Source: Pseudonocardia asaccharolytica DSM 44247 = NBRC 16224
GTDB lineage: Bacteria; Actinomycetota; Actinomycetes; Mycobacteriales; Pseudonocardiaceae
Direction: 5' to 3'
DNA length: 64,000 bases
Assembly: GCF_000423625.1 (NCBI RefSeq)
Contig: NZ_AUII01000022.1
Location: forward strand, 21,966-85,965
Shown: one piece after another, positions 48,966 through 60,729 of the stretch
Layout: every line of letters begins with the position of its first letter
How positions within the stretch are numbered: the first letter of the stretch is position 1
The notes under the pieces: generated by a model
Told to the model about the DNA's origin: nothing
Seen by the model: only the letters and a program-made list of their open reading frames with translations
Databases searched by the model: none
Translations under genes and position numbers: made by a program

Positions 48966-49021
48966 GATTCGCCCGCTCGACCGTATGTCACGGGAGGGAC
49001 CGACAACCCGCCAGCCGGCCG

Positions 49022-51429
<2,408 letters not shown>

Positions 51430-51434
51430 TAGGT

Positions 51435-51866
51435 GTGTCTCACGATTTGACCTTCGACCTGCACGTGCTGACCGCGCGGCTGGACCGCGCGGCCGAGGAG
51501 ATCCTGCAGCCGGCCTTCGGCCTGTCCTACCGGCGGTTCCTGACCCTGCTGCTCGTCGGCGAGCTCGGCCCGGTCACCCAGCGGGCGCTCGCCGAGGCGC
51601 TGGGAGTCTCCGAACCGTCGGTGAGCCGGATGACCGGTGCACTGGCAGGCACCGGGCTGCTCGAGGCCGGACCCGACCCGGCAGGCGGGAACCGGCGGCG
51701 GCTCACCCTGACCCCATCCGGCAAACAGGCGGTCGCCCAGTGCCGCGACCTGCTCGAACGCCGGTTCGCCGACGTCGTCGAACGCAGCGGCGTCAGCTAC
51801 GGCGACTACGCCCGCGACACCCGGCGCCTGATCGCGGCGCTGGACGACAGGGAGGATGAACGATGA
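51435..51866 (+). CDS. MarR-family transcriptional regulator
   Basis: The 143-residue protein has the winged-helix MarR fold: FGLSYRRFLTLLLVGELGPV, TQRALAEALGVSEPSVSRMT, wing PAGGNRRRLTLTPSGKQ. The GTG start at 51435 follows a perfect inverted repeat, so autorepression is likely. Its stop overlaps the next gene by 4 bp, forming a two-gene operon with a DUF2306 membrane protein. The ligand is unknown. Confidence 0.93.
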   Translation: MSHDLTFDLHVLTARLDRAAEEILQPAFGLSYRRFLTLLLVGELGPVTQRALAEALGVSEPSVSRMTGALAGTGLLEAGPDPAGGNRRRLTLTPSGKQAVAQCRDLLERRFADVVERSGVSYGDYARDTRRLIAALDDREDER

Positions 51867-52414
51867 CGGGACCCACGATGCTGGTGGCCGCCCATACGGC
51901 CAGCGCCCTGGTGTGCCTGCTGCTCGGCGGCTACCAGCTGCTGCGGCGAATCAAGGGCGACCGCACCCACCGGATCGCCGGATGGATGTGGGTGACGGGC
52001 ATGCTGTTCGTGGCCACCAGCTCGTTCGCCATCCGCGACCTGAGCGAGGGGCGGCTGAGCCTGCTGCACGTCCTCTCGGTCGTGACGCTGGTCAGCCTCG
52101 TCGCCGGAATCCTCGCCGCACGCCGGGGTGACCTGCGCGGGCACCGGTCCGCCATGCTGGGCAGCTGGCTCGGCCTGACCGGGGCGTTCCTCGGCGCGGT
52201 CGCGGTGCCCGGACGACTGATCCCCACGTTCGTGGTCACCGAGCCGCTGGGCGCCCTCGCCGCGGGCGCCACCGTCGTCGCGCTGACCGTGGCGCTGATC
52301 CTGCTGGCGCGCTGGGCCGATCGCCGCACGGGTACCGGGCGACGGGGCCTGATCAGCGGGTCACCGGAGCTTCGGCTGGACGATCGGGCGCCCACGACGG
52401 GTCGCGGCCGCTGA
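51863..52414 (+). CDS. DUF2306-family membrane protein
   Basis: This 183-residue protein has four predicted helices (TMLVAAHTASALVCLLLGGY; RIAGWMWVTGMLFVATSSFA; LHVLSVVTLVSLVAGILAA; AAGATVVALTVALILLARW). The conserved H-R-x-x-G-W-M-W segment is DUF2306-like. Function is unknown; family members are often under stress or redox regulators. It is co-transcribed with marR. Its last 62 bp overlap the end of the convergent gene at 52353-52952; the C-terminal ~20 residues therefore lie in the overlap. Confidence 0.85.
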   Translation: MTGPTMLVAAHTASALVCLLLGGYQLLRRIKGDRTHRIAGWMWVTGMLFVATSSFAIRDLSEGRLSLLHVLSVVTLVSLVAGILAARRGDLRGHRSAMLGSWLGLTGAFLGAVAVPGRLIPTFVVTEPLGALAAGATVVALTVALILLARWADRRTGTGRRGLISGSPELRLDDRAPTTGRGR

Positions 52415-52952
52415 GGCGGAGGAGCCGGTCGAGCGGTGCCGCATCAGCGGACATGTCGACGATCGGGCCGAAGAGCCCCGGCGTGCCCTGCGGGGACGCC
52501 ACCGCCGCGACGAACCCGAGGCAGGCCTCGACGCTCGCCGGATCGGCGGCATAGGCCTGCCCGGTGGCGCGGGCGAGGTCCCAGCCGTGCAGCACCAGCT
52601 CGTCGAGCGCGACGGTCGCGACCTGCGGCGCGGGCATGGTGGCCCCACCCACCGAGGCGATCCCCTCCCACGCCGCCGGGTCGCGCCAGGCGGCGACGAG
52701 TTCGTCGAGCCGCCGAGGCAGGACCCGCCGCCAGTCCGGGTCGAGCCGGTCGGTCGCGGCCGGTTGCGGGGGGCCGGGATCGGGCGCCTTCACCGCGGCC
52801 CCGCGGAACGCCCCGGCGAGCCCGACCAGGTGGTCGAGCAGGGCGGCGACGGTGGTGTCGGTGCACGGCGTCGGGGCGTCGAGCCGGTCGTCGGCGACGC
52901 CGTCGAGCAGCAGCACGATCCGACGGGCGGCGGGTTCGAGATCGAGGGTCAT
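52353..52952 (-). CDS. TIGR03086-type DinB/maleylpyruvate-isomerase-like protein
   Basis: The 199-residue protein resembles mycothiol-dependent maleylpyruvate isomerase N-terminal (DinB-like four-helix) proteins: LDAPTPCTDTTVAALLDHLVGL and VATVALDELVLHGWDLARATG, with a His in each segment placed for metal binding. Actinomycetes carry many such proteins, some thiol S-transferases using mycothiol. ATG at 52952 gives MTLDLEPAARRIV. The end overlaps the convergent DUF2306 gene by 62 bp. Exact reaction unknown. Confidence 0.86.
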   Translation of the reverse strand: MTLDLEPAARRIVLLLDGVADDRLDAPTPCTDTTVAALLDHLVGLAGAFRGAAVKAPDPGPPQPAATDRLDPDWRRVLPRRLDELVAAWRDPAAWEGIASVGGATMPAPQVATVALDELVLHGWDLARATGQAYAADPASVEACLGFVAAVASPQGTPGLFGPIVDMSADAAPLDRLLRLSGRDPSWAPDRPAEAPVTR

Positions 52953-53000
52953 GCAGGTATGACGGCGCGCGGCGCCATCATTCATCGGCCCCACGGGGGA

Positions 53001-54098
53001 TCAGCCCAGCAGCTGCCGCACCGCCCCGAGCAGCGTGACCACCGAGCGCTCGGTGGCGGCATGCCCCATCAGCCCGATCCGCCAGGCGCGGCCGGCAAAG
53101 GCGCCCAGCCCGCCGCCGACCTCGATCCCGAACTCGCCGAGCAACCGCTTGCGCAGCACCTCCTCGTCGAGGCCCTCGGGCAACGTCGTCGTGGTGAGCT
53201 GCGGCAACCGCGCCCCCTTCGGCGCGACCAGCCCGAAGCCGAGCTCGGGCAGCGCGCCCTGCAGCAGCGCGCCGATCCGGGCGTGACGCTCCCACACCTG
53301 CTCGACGCCTTCCTCCAACAGCCGCCCGAGGCCGGCGTGCAGCGCGTACGCCAGGGTCGAGGACGCCGTGTGGTGGTAGGTGGGCGGGCTGGCCAGGAAA
53401 TAGTCGTGCAGCAGCCCGAGGTCGAGGTAGAAGGACCGGATCGGCGTCCGGCGGGCGCGCATCCGCGCCATGGCCCGGGGGCTCAGCGTCACCGGGGCCA
53501 GGCCGGGCGGGGCGCCCAGGCACTTCTGCGCGGCCGAGTAGCAGGCGTCGATCTGCCACTCGTCGACCTCCAGCGGGGTTCCGCCCAGCGCGGTCACCGC
53601 ATCGACGAGCAGCAACGTGTCGGTCCCGGCCAGCTCGGGCCCGAGCGGGGCGACGTCGTTGCACACGCCGGTGGAGGTCTCCGCGGCCACGACGGCGAGC
53701 AGCGCGGCCTGCGGGTTCGCCCGCTGCGCCGCGAGCAGGTCGGCCGGGTCGAGCGGGCTGCCCCACGGCGCCTCGACGCGCACGACCTCGGCCCCGCCGC
53801 GGCGCGCGACCTCGCACAGCCGCTCGCCGAAGTACCCGTTGACGCCGACGATGATGGTCGCGCCCGGCTCCAGCAACGACACCAGGCAGGCCTCCATCCC
53901 GGCCGATCCGGTGCCGCTGACCGGCAACGTGAGGGCGTTGGCGGTGCGGAACACAGCCCGCAGCCGGTCGCCGATCTCGCTGATCACGCCGAGATACTCG
54001 GGGTCGAGGTGGCCGAGCACCGGCCGGGTCAGCGCCTCGAGCGCCTCGGGGTAGGGGACGGACGGGCCAGGGCCCAGCAGAAGGCGATCACCGTGCAT
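53001..54098 (-). CDS. class V aminotransferase (serine/alanine-glyoxylate type)
   Basis: The 365-residue protein has the family start LLLGPGPSVPYPEALEALTRP, the phosphate-site SGTGSAGMEACLVSLLEPG, LLLVDAVTALGGTPLEVDEW with the PLP-pyridine Asp, and the Schiff-base Lys in YSAAQKCLGAPPGLAP. It is closest to alanine-glyoxylate and serine-glyoxylate aminotransferases. It may move amino groups among serine, alanine and glyoxylate; preference cannot be told. ATG at 54098 is the start. It stands 48 bp downstream of no gene partner except the convergent layout around it. Confidence 0.93.
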   Translation of the reverse strand: MHGDRLLLGPGPSVPYPEALEALTRPVLGHLDPEYLGVISEIGDRLRAVFRTANALTLPVSGTGSAGMEACLVSLLEPGATIIVGVNGYFGERLCEVARRGGAEVVRVEAPWGSPLDPADLLAAQRANPQAALLAVVAAETSTGVCNDVAPLGPELAGTDTLLLVDAVTALGGTPLEVDEWQIDACYSAAQKCLGAPPGLAPVTLSPRAMARMRARRTPIRSFYLDLGLLHDYFLASPPTYHHTASSTLAYALHAGLGRLLEEGVEQVWERHARIGALLQGALPELGFGLVAPKGARLPQLTTTTLPEGLDEEVLRKRLLGEFGIEVGGGLGAFAGRAWRIGLMGHAATERSVVTLLGAVRQLLG

Positions 54099-54193
54099 AC
54101 CGGCAACCTACGCCCGTCGTGCCGTCAACTCCCGCAGGACGTCCCGTCCGGCCGGCGACGCCCCGCCGGAGATCAACGTTTGGGCGGGTTCCA

Positions 54194-54269
54194 CCGCGGA
54201 TTTCGCGGCTGGAGCCGCCGAAACGGCGATCATGTCACGGGGGTGGATCGGCCGGGGCGGACCGGCCGG
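54194..54269. repeat. dispersed intergenic element, copy B
   Basis: The stretch with GCCGAAACGGCGATCATG then GGATCGGCCGGGGCGG matches copy A (45912-45984) with a few changes. It lies between the aminotransferase and metE-like genes. A shorter relative (CCCGAAACGACCATG) occurs near 31367. Confidence 0.6.
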
Positions 54270-54297
54270 ACGGACCGGCCGAGGTAGCCGAGCCGCT

Positions 54298-55467
54298 CTA
54301 CCAACCCTCCGGCGGGTCGGTGAAGGCCTCCCCCAGCTGCCTGGCGAGCGACATCGCGCGGCGGGCCCATTCGGGCGTCGCCCCCACCAGCCCGCACGCG
54401 GGCGTCGGGACGACCAGCTCGGGGAGCCGGGAGCGGTCGAAGCCGAGCCGGTCGGCGAGGTCGAACGCGGTCCGGGCCAGCTCCTTCAGCTCCGGTGGCC
54501 GCGACGGCGCCTGCACCGGGACGAGCCCGAGCAGCAGCGGCGTGCCCGTATCCCAGACCTCGCCGAGCGCGTCGAGCATCGCCGGGACGGCGGTGTCCCC
54601 GCTCAGCGCGGGTTGCGTCGCGTCGATCCCGATCCCCGCGGCCCCGATCCCGGCGAGCAGCCGCACCGGGGGCCGCTCGGCGCAGCAGTGCACGACGACC
54701 GGCGCCGCCAGCTGGTCGACCATTCCGCGCAAGGCGTCCGCGACCTCGGGCTCGGGCACGGCGCGCACCGTCCCGTACCCCGACGCGGTGGGCAGCGAGC
54801 CGCACAGCACGGCGGGCAGCGACGGCTCGTCCAGCTGCACGAGCACCCGGGCGCCGGTGCGCGCGGCGATCTCGGCGACGTGCCCGCACAGCCCCTCGGC
54901 GAGGCTCTCGGTGAACTCGCGGACGGCACCGTGGTCGGTGAGCACCCGGTGCCCGGAGCGCAGCTCCACCGACGCGGCCAGCGTCCATGGGCCCGCCACC
55001 TGCACCTTCACCCAGTCCGGACGGACCGGATCGCAGGCTTCGTCGAAGGCGTCGACGTCGCCGCGCAGCAGGTCGACGGCGCGGCGCTGGTCGCGGCCCG
55101 GTCGGGCGGTCACCCGGTAGGCGGTCGGCACCACCTCCACCGCGAGGTCGACCAGCAGCGCCGCCGCCCGCCCGATCGGGTCGGCGCCGGCGCCGCGAGC
55201 GGGCAGCTCGGGCAGATGCGGCAGCGCCGGCAGCTCCCCGACCACGGTCGCGGCGGCCTCCCGCGCAACGGTGCCGGGCAGCGAGCCGACGCCGGTGGCC
55301 GCTCCCGCGGACCAGCGCACGGGCGGCTCCTCCACCCGCTCGGGTTCGGGCGCGGTGACGAGGAGACCGCCCGGATCCGGTGCGGCAGGCGCGGGCCCGC
55401 CGGGCACGGCGCCGGACAGCCCCGCGGCGGCGAGCGCCTCGGCGAGCGGGTCGGAGGGAGTGCTCAT
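54298..55467 (-). CDS. cobalamin-independent methionine synthase-like protein (Rv3015c-like)
   Basis: The 389-residue protein resembles the C-terminal catalytic barrel of MetE: GAATGVGSLPGTVAREAAA, VKVQVAGPWTLAASVELRSG, VLVQLDEPSLPAVL, VVVHCCAERPPVRLL and VPTPACGLVGATPEWARRAM. The His-Cys of VHCC and the later Cys of PTPACGL fit the zinc site. It lacks the N-terminal half of full-length MetE, so it may act on another methyl donor, like other short MetE relatives. ATG at 55467 is the start. M. tuberculosis has a similar protein next to ligA. Confidence 0.88.
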   Translation of the reverse strand: MSTPSDPLAEALAAAGLSGAVPGGPAPAAPDPGGLLVTAPEPERVEEPPVRWSAGAATGVGSLPGTVAREAAATVVGELPALPHLPELPARGAGADPIGRAAALLVDLAVEVVPTAYRVTARPGRDQRRAVDLLRGDVDAFDEACDPVRPDWVKVQVAGPWTLAASVELRSGHRVLTDHGAVREFTESLAEGLCGHVAEIAARTGARVLVQLDEPSLPAVLCGSLPTASGYGTVRAVPEPEVADALRGMVDQLAAPVVVHCCAERPPVRLLAGIGAAGIGIDATQPALSGDTAVPAMLDALGEVWDTGTPLLLGLVPVQAPSRPPELKELARTAFDLADRLGFDRSRLPELVVPTPACGLVGATPEWARRAMSLARQLGEAFTDPPEGW

Positions 55468-55641
55468 GGCCGAGGTGTACCCGATGGGCTCCGGCGGTGC
55501 GCCACCGCCCACCCACGGTGGCTCGGGACGGCCGCTGAATCGACCCGGAACTGGCCGTTGCCGGACCCGGTCCGCCGGAGGACCGTTGGTCCGGCCGGTG
55601 GCGCCACCGGGGCGCTGCCCGGATCGGAAGGGGGTGGGGTC

Positions 55642-56262
55642 GTGTTCGCACGCTCCACCACGGTGCAGGCCCAACCGGAGTCGATCGACGACGGGATCGC
55701 GCACCTCCGCGACACGGTGCTGCCCCAGCTGCAGGAGATCGACGGGTTCATCGGCCTGTCCCTGCTGGTCGACCGGGAGTCCGGCCGGTGCATCGCTGCC
55801 AGTGCCTGGCAGTCCGAGGATGCGATGCGCGCCAGTGCGGACCAGCTACGGACCGTTCGCGAGCGGGCCGCGGAGATCTTCGGTGGCAGCCTTCAGATCG
55901 ATGAGTGGGAGATCGCCGTCCTGCACCGGGACCACACCTCACGCCCGGGCGCCTGGGTGCGCGCCACCTGGGTGCGCGGCGATCCGGCTCGGCTCGACCA
56001 GGCGATCGACGTCTACAAGATGGCCTTGCTGCCGGCCCTGGAGGAGTTCGACGGGTTCTGCAGCGCCAGCCTGCTGGTCAACCGGGGGTCCGGACTCGGC
56101 GTGTCGTCGGTGACCTTCGACAGCCGCGAGGCGCTGGACGGCAGCCGGGACCGAGGGACCACCCTGCGCGAGTCGATCAGCCGGGACGCCGGCGTCGAGG
56201 TCATGGAGGTTCGCGAGTTCGAGTTGGCGCTGGCCCACCTGCGGGTGCCCGAGCTGGCCTGA
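55642..56262 (+). CDS. tandem antibiotic-biosynthesis-monooxygenase (ABM)-like domain protein
   Basis: The 206-residue protein is an internal duplication of ~95-residue ferredoxin-like domains. The first has LRDTVLPQLQEIDGFIGLSL and the second YKMALLPALEEFDGFCSASL; each ends in an (I/F)E(I/L)A-like strand. Such dimeric-barrel folds occur in quinone-forming monooxygenases and stress proteins; here a single chain would form a complete pseudo-dimer. No catalytic residues can be named. GTG at 55642 is the start. It is convergent with mnmA (9 bp gap) and divergent from the metE-like gene. Confidence 0.82.
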   Translation: MFARSTTVQAQPESIDDGIAHLRDTVLPQLQEIDGFIGLSLLVDRESGRCIAASAWQSEDAMRASADQLRTVRERAAEIFGGSLQIDEWEIAVLHRDHTSRPGAWVRATWVRGDPARLDQAIDVYKMALLPALEEFDGFCSASLLVNRGSGLGVSSVTFDSREALDGSRDRGTTLRESISRDAGVEVMEVREFELALAHLRVPELA

Positions 56263-56271
56263 CTGCGGCTC

Positions 56272-57360
56272 TCAGCGCGCGGCGGTGATCGTGGCACTGC
56301 CCAGCACCACGTCCCCGGCCGCGTCCGGCCGGTACAGCGCGACGGCCTGCCCGGGGGCGACGCCGCGCAACGGCTCGTCGAGGCGCACCCGCAGCGACCC
56401 GTCGGCGGTCTGCCATGCCGTCGCCGGGGCCAGCCCGCCGTGCGCCCTGACCTGGGCCACGCAGCGGAGCGGGCCGTCCGGGTCGACGCCACCGCACCAG
56501 ACCGGCAGGGCGCCGTCGATCTCCCGGACGTCCAGCGCGGCGGCCGGCCCCACGGTCACGGTCCCGGTGGCGGGCTCGATGCCCAGCACGTAACGGGGGC
56601 GGCCGTCGGCGGCGGGCCGGTCGATGCCCAGGCCCTTGCGCTGGCCGATCGTGAAGCCGTGCACGCCGTCGTGGCGGGCCAGCTCCTGTCCGCTCTCGGC
56701 GTCGACGACCGCGCCGGGACGGGCGCCGATCCGCTCGCCGAGGAACGCCCGGGTGTCCCCGGAGGGGATGAAGCAGATGTCGTGGCTGTCGGGTTTGTCT
56801 GCCACCCGCAGCCCGCGCGCGGCCGCCTCGGCCCGGACCTGCGCCTTCGGCGTGTCACCGATCGGGAACAGGGCGTGCGCCAGCTGGTGGGCGGTGAGTA
56901 CCGCCAGCACGTAGGACTGGTCCTTGTCCGCATCGACGGCGCGCCGCAGGGTGGGCGGGGAGGCGGCGTCGAGCCGGGCGTAGTGCCCGGTGCAGACCGC
57001 GTCGAAGCCCAGGGCGAGGGCCTTCTCGGCCAACGCCGCGAACTTGATCTTCTCGTTGCATCGCAGGCACGGGTTGGGTGTCTGCCCGGCGGCGTAGGCG
57101 GCGACGAAGTCGTCGACGACGCTCTCGGTGAACTGGGCGGCGAAGTCCCAGACGTAGAACGGGATGCCGAGCACGTCGGCGGCGCGCCGGGCGTCGCCCG
57201 CGTCCTCCTTGGAGCAGCAGCCCCGCGAGCCCCCGCGGAGCGCCGCGGGCGTCTCCGAGAGCGCCAGATGCACCCCGACGACGTCGTGTCCGGCATCGAC
57301 CGCCCGCGCCGTGGCGACCGCCGAGTCGACGCCGCCGCTCATCGCGGCCAAGACCCTCAT
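56272..57360 (-). CDS. mnmA: tRNA-uridine 2-thiolase MnmA
   Basis: MnmA 2-thiolates U34 of tRNA-Lys, -Glu and -Gln using sulfur delivered from IscS. The 362-residue protein has the PP-loop [20 protein letters not shown], the catalytic Cys in [16 protein letters not shown], the second Cys in [16 protein letters not shown], and [14 protein letters not shown] at 57360 is 15 bp downstream of the iscS stop, so both are co-transcribed. The pair makes the sulfur donor and user of one pathway. tRNA-Gln and tRNA-Glu in this window have CTG/CTC anticodons, which are not its substrates. Confidence 0.97.
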   Translation of the reverse strand: MRVLAAMSGGVDSAVATARAVDAGHDVVGVHLALSETPAALRGGSRGCCSKEDAGDARRAADVLGIPFYVWDFAAQFTESVVDDFVAAYAAGQTPNPCLRCNEKIKFAALAEKALALGFDAVCTGHYARLDAASPPTLRRAVDADKDQSYVLAVLTAHQLAHALFPIGDTPKAQVRAEAAARGLRVADKPDSHDICFIPSGDTRAFLGERIGARPGAVVDAESGQELARHDGVHGFTIGQRKGLGIDRPAADGRPRYVLGIEPATGTVTVGPAAALDVREIDGALPVWCGGVDPDGPLRCVAQVRAHGGLAPATAWQTADGSLRVRLDEPLRGVAPGQAVALYRPDAAGDVVLGSATITAAR

Positions 57361-57375
57361 CGCGCGCGTCCCGGG

Positions 57376-58620
57376 TCAGCTCCGGCCGGCGGCTGCCCGC
57401 CGGTGCGCGCGGCCGTTCCCGTTCTGGCCCGCGCGCCGGGCCCGCTCGACGACCTGGCCGATGACCGCGGCGACGGCGGCAACGTCCTCCGCGGTGGACG
57501 TGTGCCCCAGCGAGAACCGCAGCGAGCCGCGGGCGGTGGCCTCGTCGGCGCCCATCGCCAGCAGCACGTGGCTGGGCTGGGCGACCCCCGCGGTGCAGGC
57601 CGAGCCGGTGGAGCATTCGATGCCGTGCGCGTCGAGCAGCATGATCAGACTGTCGCCCTCGCAGCCGGGGAAGGACAGATGGGCATTACCCGGCAACCGC
57701 GACGGCCCGCCGTCGATCAGCCCGGTGCCGGGGTCACCGTTGAGCCTGGCGTCGGGGGCCGCGGCGCGCACCTTGCCCACCAGATCGTCGCGCAGGCCCG
57801 CGACGACCTCGGCGCGCCGCGGCGCGTCGGCCACCGCGAGCTCGACGGCGGTGGCCAGACCGATGACCGACGGTGTGTCCACCGTTCCCGAGCGCACATC
57901 ACGTTCCTGCCCGCCGCCGTGCAGCAGCGGGGTGACCCCGACCTCGCGGCCCAGCAGCAGCGCGCCCGCGCCGTACGGGCCGCCGAGCTTGTGCCCGGTG
58001 AGGGTGAGCGCGTCCGCGCCGCAGGCCGCGAAGTCGACCGGGAGGATGCCGACGGCCTGCACGGCGTCGGTGTGTATCGGGACGCCGAACTCGTGGGCGA
58101 TGTCGACCAGCTCGCGGATCGGGTTCACCGTGCCGACCTCGTTGTTCGCCCACATCACCGAGACCAGCGCGACGGTCTCGGGCGCGCGCGCCATGGCCGC
58201 CCGCAGTGTCTCGGGGCGGACCCGGCCCCACTCGTCGACCTCGAGCAGCTCCAACTGCGCGCCCTCGTGCTCGGCCAGCCACTCGGCCGAGTCCAGGACG
58301 GCGTGGTGCTCGATCTCGGAGACCAGCACGCGGGTGCGCCGCGGATCGGCCGCCCGGCGGGACCAGTACAGGCCCTTGACGGCGAGGTTGTCGCTCTCGG
58401 TGCCGCCGGTGGTCAGCACGACCTCGGACGGACGGGCACCGACCGCCGCGGCGAGCCGCTCGCGGGCCTCCTCGACCAATCTGCGGGAGCGCCGGCCCGA
58501 CGAGTGCAGGGACGAGGCGTTGCCGGTGATCGCCAACGCCTCACTCACCGCCGCCACCGCCTGCGGGAGCATCGGTGTCGTGGCGGCGTGGTCCAGATAA
58601 GTCGCGTTCACCCCAGTCAC
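57376..58620 (-). CDS. iscS: cysteine desulfurase (IscS/NifS family)
   Basis: This PLP enzyme removes sulfur from cysteine for iron-sulfur clusters and tRNA thiolation. The 414-residue protein begins [16 protein letters not shown], has the PLP Lys in [20 protein letters not shown], and the persulfide Cys in [23 protein letters not shown] at 58620 starts it; GTG at 58611 is nearly as good. It is the first gene of iscS-mnmA. The persulfide loop is of the short class II-like kind (STGSACTAG) usual for mycobacterial IscS. Confidence 0.97.
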   Translation of the reverse strand: MTGVNATYLDHAATTPMLPQAVAAVSEALAITGNASSLHSSGRRSRRLVEEARERLAAAVGARPSEVVLTTGGTESDNLAVKGLYWSRRAADPRRTRVLVSEIEHHAVLDSAEWLAEHEGAQLELLEVDEWGRVRPETLRAAMARAPETVALVSVMWANNEVGTVNPIRELVDIAHEFGVPIHTDAVQAVGILPVDFAACGADALTLTGHKLGGPYGAGALLLGREVGVTPLLHGGGQERDVRSGTVDTPSVIGLATAVELAVADAPRRAEVVAGLRDDLVGKVRAAAPDARLNGDPGTGLIDGGPSRLPGNAHLSFPGCEGDSLIMLLDAHGIECSTGSACTAGVAQPSHVLLAMGADEATARGSLRFSLGHTSTAEDVAAVAAVIGQVVERARRAGQNGNGRAHRRAAAGRS

Positions 58621-58692
58621 TGTCCGTCTCCGTCGGCCATCCCCGGCGTCCAGCGTAGTCGCCGCACCGGGCCGGGCCCCTGCGCCCCGCCA

Positions 58693-58948
58693 TCAGGCGG
58701 CGACGATGGCCAGCCCCGAGGCCACCACGTGCACCAGCGCGGCCACCAGCAGGCCAACGGTGGCCAGCGGGCTGGTCGTTCTCGTTCGCGAAGGGCCACG
58801 GCAGCGAGCGCTCGTCGAGCGGCCGGCCGGGCAGCAGCACCGCGGCGGCTCCGGCCGCGGCGAGTACGCACACCCCCACGGCCAGCGCCGCGTCCCGGTA
58901 GGCCCGCAGCAGCGAGCGCGCCACACCGGCGTTTTCTCGCGACTCCAT
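58693..58948 (-). pseudogene. small two-helix membrane protein with a frame break
   Basis: From ATG at 58948 the frame reads MESRENAGVARSLLRAY and a first helix (AALAVGVCVLAAAGAAAVLL), reaching RSLPWPFANEND. A second helix (PLATVGLLVAALVHVVASG) ending LAIVAA-stop at 58693 continues in another frame. Joining them needs the removal of one base (or gain of two) near 58771-58786. The joined product would be ~84 residues. Function unknown. It may be real decay or a sequencing indel. Confidence 0.6.
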
Positions 58949-59001
58949 CGGTCGACGTTCGCCCGCACACTCACCGACACCCGCCCGGGGTCCGGGTTCG
59001 T

Positions 59002-59320
59002 TCACAGGACGGCCGACGTCTCGCCCTCATTGACCTCGCGGCAATCCCCGAGTTCGCCCCCGTTCGAGTCCGCGTCGAGACAGAACCCCACCGGGTACCC
59101 CGCACTGGAATGCAACGTCACCCGCACGCTCTGCTTGCCGGCACCTCAAATCCTCGGACTCGCGGAAGAACCAGTTCACCTCGACGTCCTGCCAGAACGG
59201 GCCGACGATGATCCCCGGATGCCCCGGTTCGAGGTCGCGGATAGGAAGATCCGGCGGCGGGTCCCACACGACATACCGGCCGTACGCCAACCGGTCAGGA
59301 TCCATGCCGGTCCTTCTCAT
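59002..59320 (-). pseudogene. hypothetical protein with a frame break
   Basis: The first part reads MRRTGMDPDRLAYGRYVVWD, DLPIRDLEPGHPGIIVGPFW and VEVNWFFRESEDL. After a one-base shift near 59144-59157 the continuation is GAGKQSVRVTLHSSAGYPVG, FCLDADSNGGELGDCREVN and then a stop at 59002. Both halves have natural composition while the out-of-frame continuations are Arg-rich. The joined product would be ~105 residues. No family recognised. Confidence 0.6.
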
Positions 59321-59427
59321 CACTGCTGCGCGCACTCGGCCCACGAGCCCTCCGAGCCTCCGTCCCACGGATACGACGTGATCATCCCGTTACTGCCCGA
59401 CACGACCCACGCCGAGCGGTCCGGAGC

Positions 59428-59719
59428 TCAGTGGTAGATCCACACCAGCTTGCCGTCCTCACGCGCCGGCGCGACCCGGCTCATCACATTGCTCATGCAC
59501 TCCTTGGCCACGGCCCAGTCGGTGACCCGGTGCTTGACCTCGATGTACACCGCCCTCCACACCCGTCCGTCCCCGCACAGCAGCTCCTCGGCGGAGCCGT
59601 CGTCCGCCGGGATGCTGTCGAAGTACTCGAACCGATGGGATTCGGGGACGTCCGCGCCGCTGCCGTACTGCGAAGATCATGAGCCTGAGGGGCCCATCCT
59701 CGATCGCGCGGCACGCCAT
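59428..59719 (-). pseudogene. hypothetical protein with a frame break
   Basis: From ATG at 59719 the frame reads MACRAIEDGPLRLMIF. After a one-base shift near 59666-59680 the continuation is QYGSGADVPESHRFEYFDSI, RVWRAVYIEVKHRVTDWAVA and KECMSNVMSRVAPAREDGKL, ending LVWIYH-stop at 59428. The second part alone has no start codon early enough, which supports a broken gene. Joined length ~96 residues. No family recognised. Confidence 0.55.
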
Positions 59720-59778
59720 GATCAAATAGCGGATGAAGGAACCAGTCGATCGAGCCGCGGCGGTGACGCTCGGTCAGC

Positions 59779-60729
59779 TCAGACGGCGTGGGCCGCGGCC
59801 ACGGGGCGCGTTACCCGGCCGGGATGCACCGGATGGGCCACGCCGGTCACCCCGGCGATCGCCGCGCCCGCCGCCGCGGCCAGCTCGCGGCGGTCGGCCG
59901 CGGCGCCGGGGGCGATCGCGGGCAGCACGGTCAGCTCGCACACCAGGCCTGGCAGCCCCATCGCCCGGCGCAGTGCGCCGAGGAAGGTGTCCTCGCCGAT
60001 GAACGCGGCGGCCCGGGCCGGGCTGCCGTCCGGTAGCCGCAGCGTGATCGCCACCGGGCGCACCTGTGCGCCCGCGTCGAGCGCGGCCTGGAACGCCGCG
60101 CGCCGGAACGGGCCCGCGGCGCCGCCGCACCACGTCGTCCCCTCCGGGAAGACGCCGACGGCCGCACCCCCGCGCAGCGCCTCGGCCATCGCCGCGGCCG
60201 TCGCGGGCAGCCCGCGCAGCCCCGCGCGGTCGACGAACAGCGTCCCCAGCCGGGCGGCCAGCGCACCGACGACCGCCCAGTCGCGGACCCCCCGCTTGGC
60301 GAGCATCCGCACCGGCTGCACGGCGCCGAGGGCGAGCACGTCGATCCAGGACAGGTGGTTGGCCACCACCAGCACCCCGGTGCCGGGCTCGGCATAGCGC
60401 CCGCCGCGGACCCGCAGCCGCACCCCCGCCGCCCGCAGCACGCCGCGGAACAGGCACGCGACGGTCCTGCCGCGCAGGCGCGCGTTCGGCAGCGGTAGCC
60501 AGAGGAGAGGGAGGGCGACGAGCAGCAGCACCGTCAGCGCGCAGAGCCGGCGTGCGATCCGCAGCCGGCGCGGCAGGACCGCGGGCGGCAGGCAGGCAGG
60601 CCCGCACGGAGAGTAGGGCATCCAGGCCCCACCGGGGCGGTCGGTCGCGGATGACAGGCCGGGATGGGCCGGGCGGACGATCCGCAGTCGCGCGACGTCG
60701 GCGACCGACGGTGGCGCGGGCGCGCTCAC
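59779..60729 (-). CDS. PlsC-type lysophospholipid acyltransferase (Rv3026c-like)
   Basis: The 316-residue protein has a ~55-residue N-terminal region, a membrane helix (LCALTVLLLVALPLLWLPLP), then a PlsC domain with the H-x4-D motif in VLVVANHLSWIDVLALG and VGVFPEGTTWCGG. It probably acylates a lyso-lipid. GTG at 60729 overlaps the upstream GNAT stop by 4 bp; ATG at 60622 (MPYSPCGP) is an alternative. Coupling to an ornithine-acyltransferase-like GNAT suggests the pair makes an acyloxyacyl aminolipid by OlsB/OlsA-type chemistry (inference). Confidence 0.88.
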   Translation of the reverse strand: MSAPAPPSVADVARLRIVRPAHPGLSSATDRPGGAWMPYSPCGPACLPPAVLPRRLRIARRLCALTVLLLVALPLLWLPLPNARLRGRTVACLFRGVLRAAGVRLRVRGGRYAEPGTGVLVVANHLSWIDVLALGAVQPVRMLAKRGVRDWAVVGALAARLGTLFVDRAGLRGLPATAAAMAEALRGGAAVGVFPEGTTWCGGAAGPFRRAAFQAALDAGAQVRPVAITLRLPDGSPARAAAFIGEDTFLGALRRAMGLPGLVCELTVLPAIAPGAAADRRELAAAAGAAIAGVTGVAHPVHPGRVTRPVAAAHAV

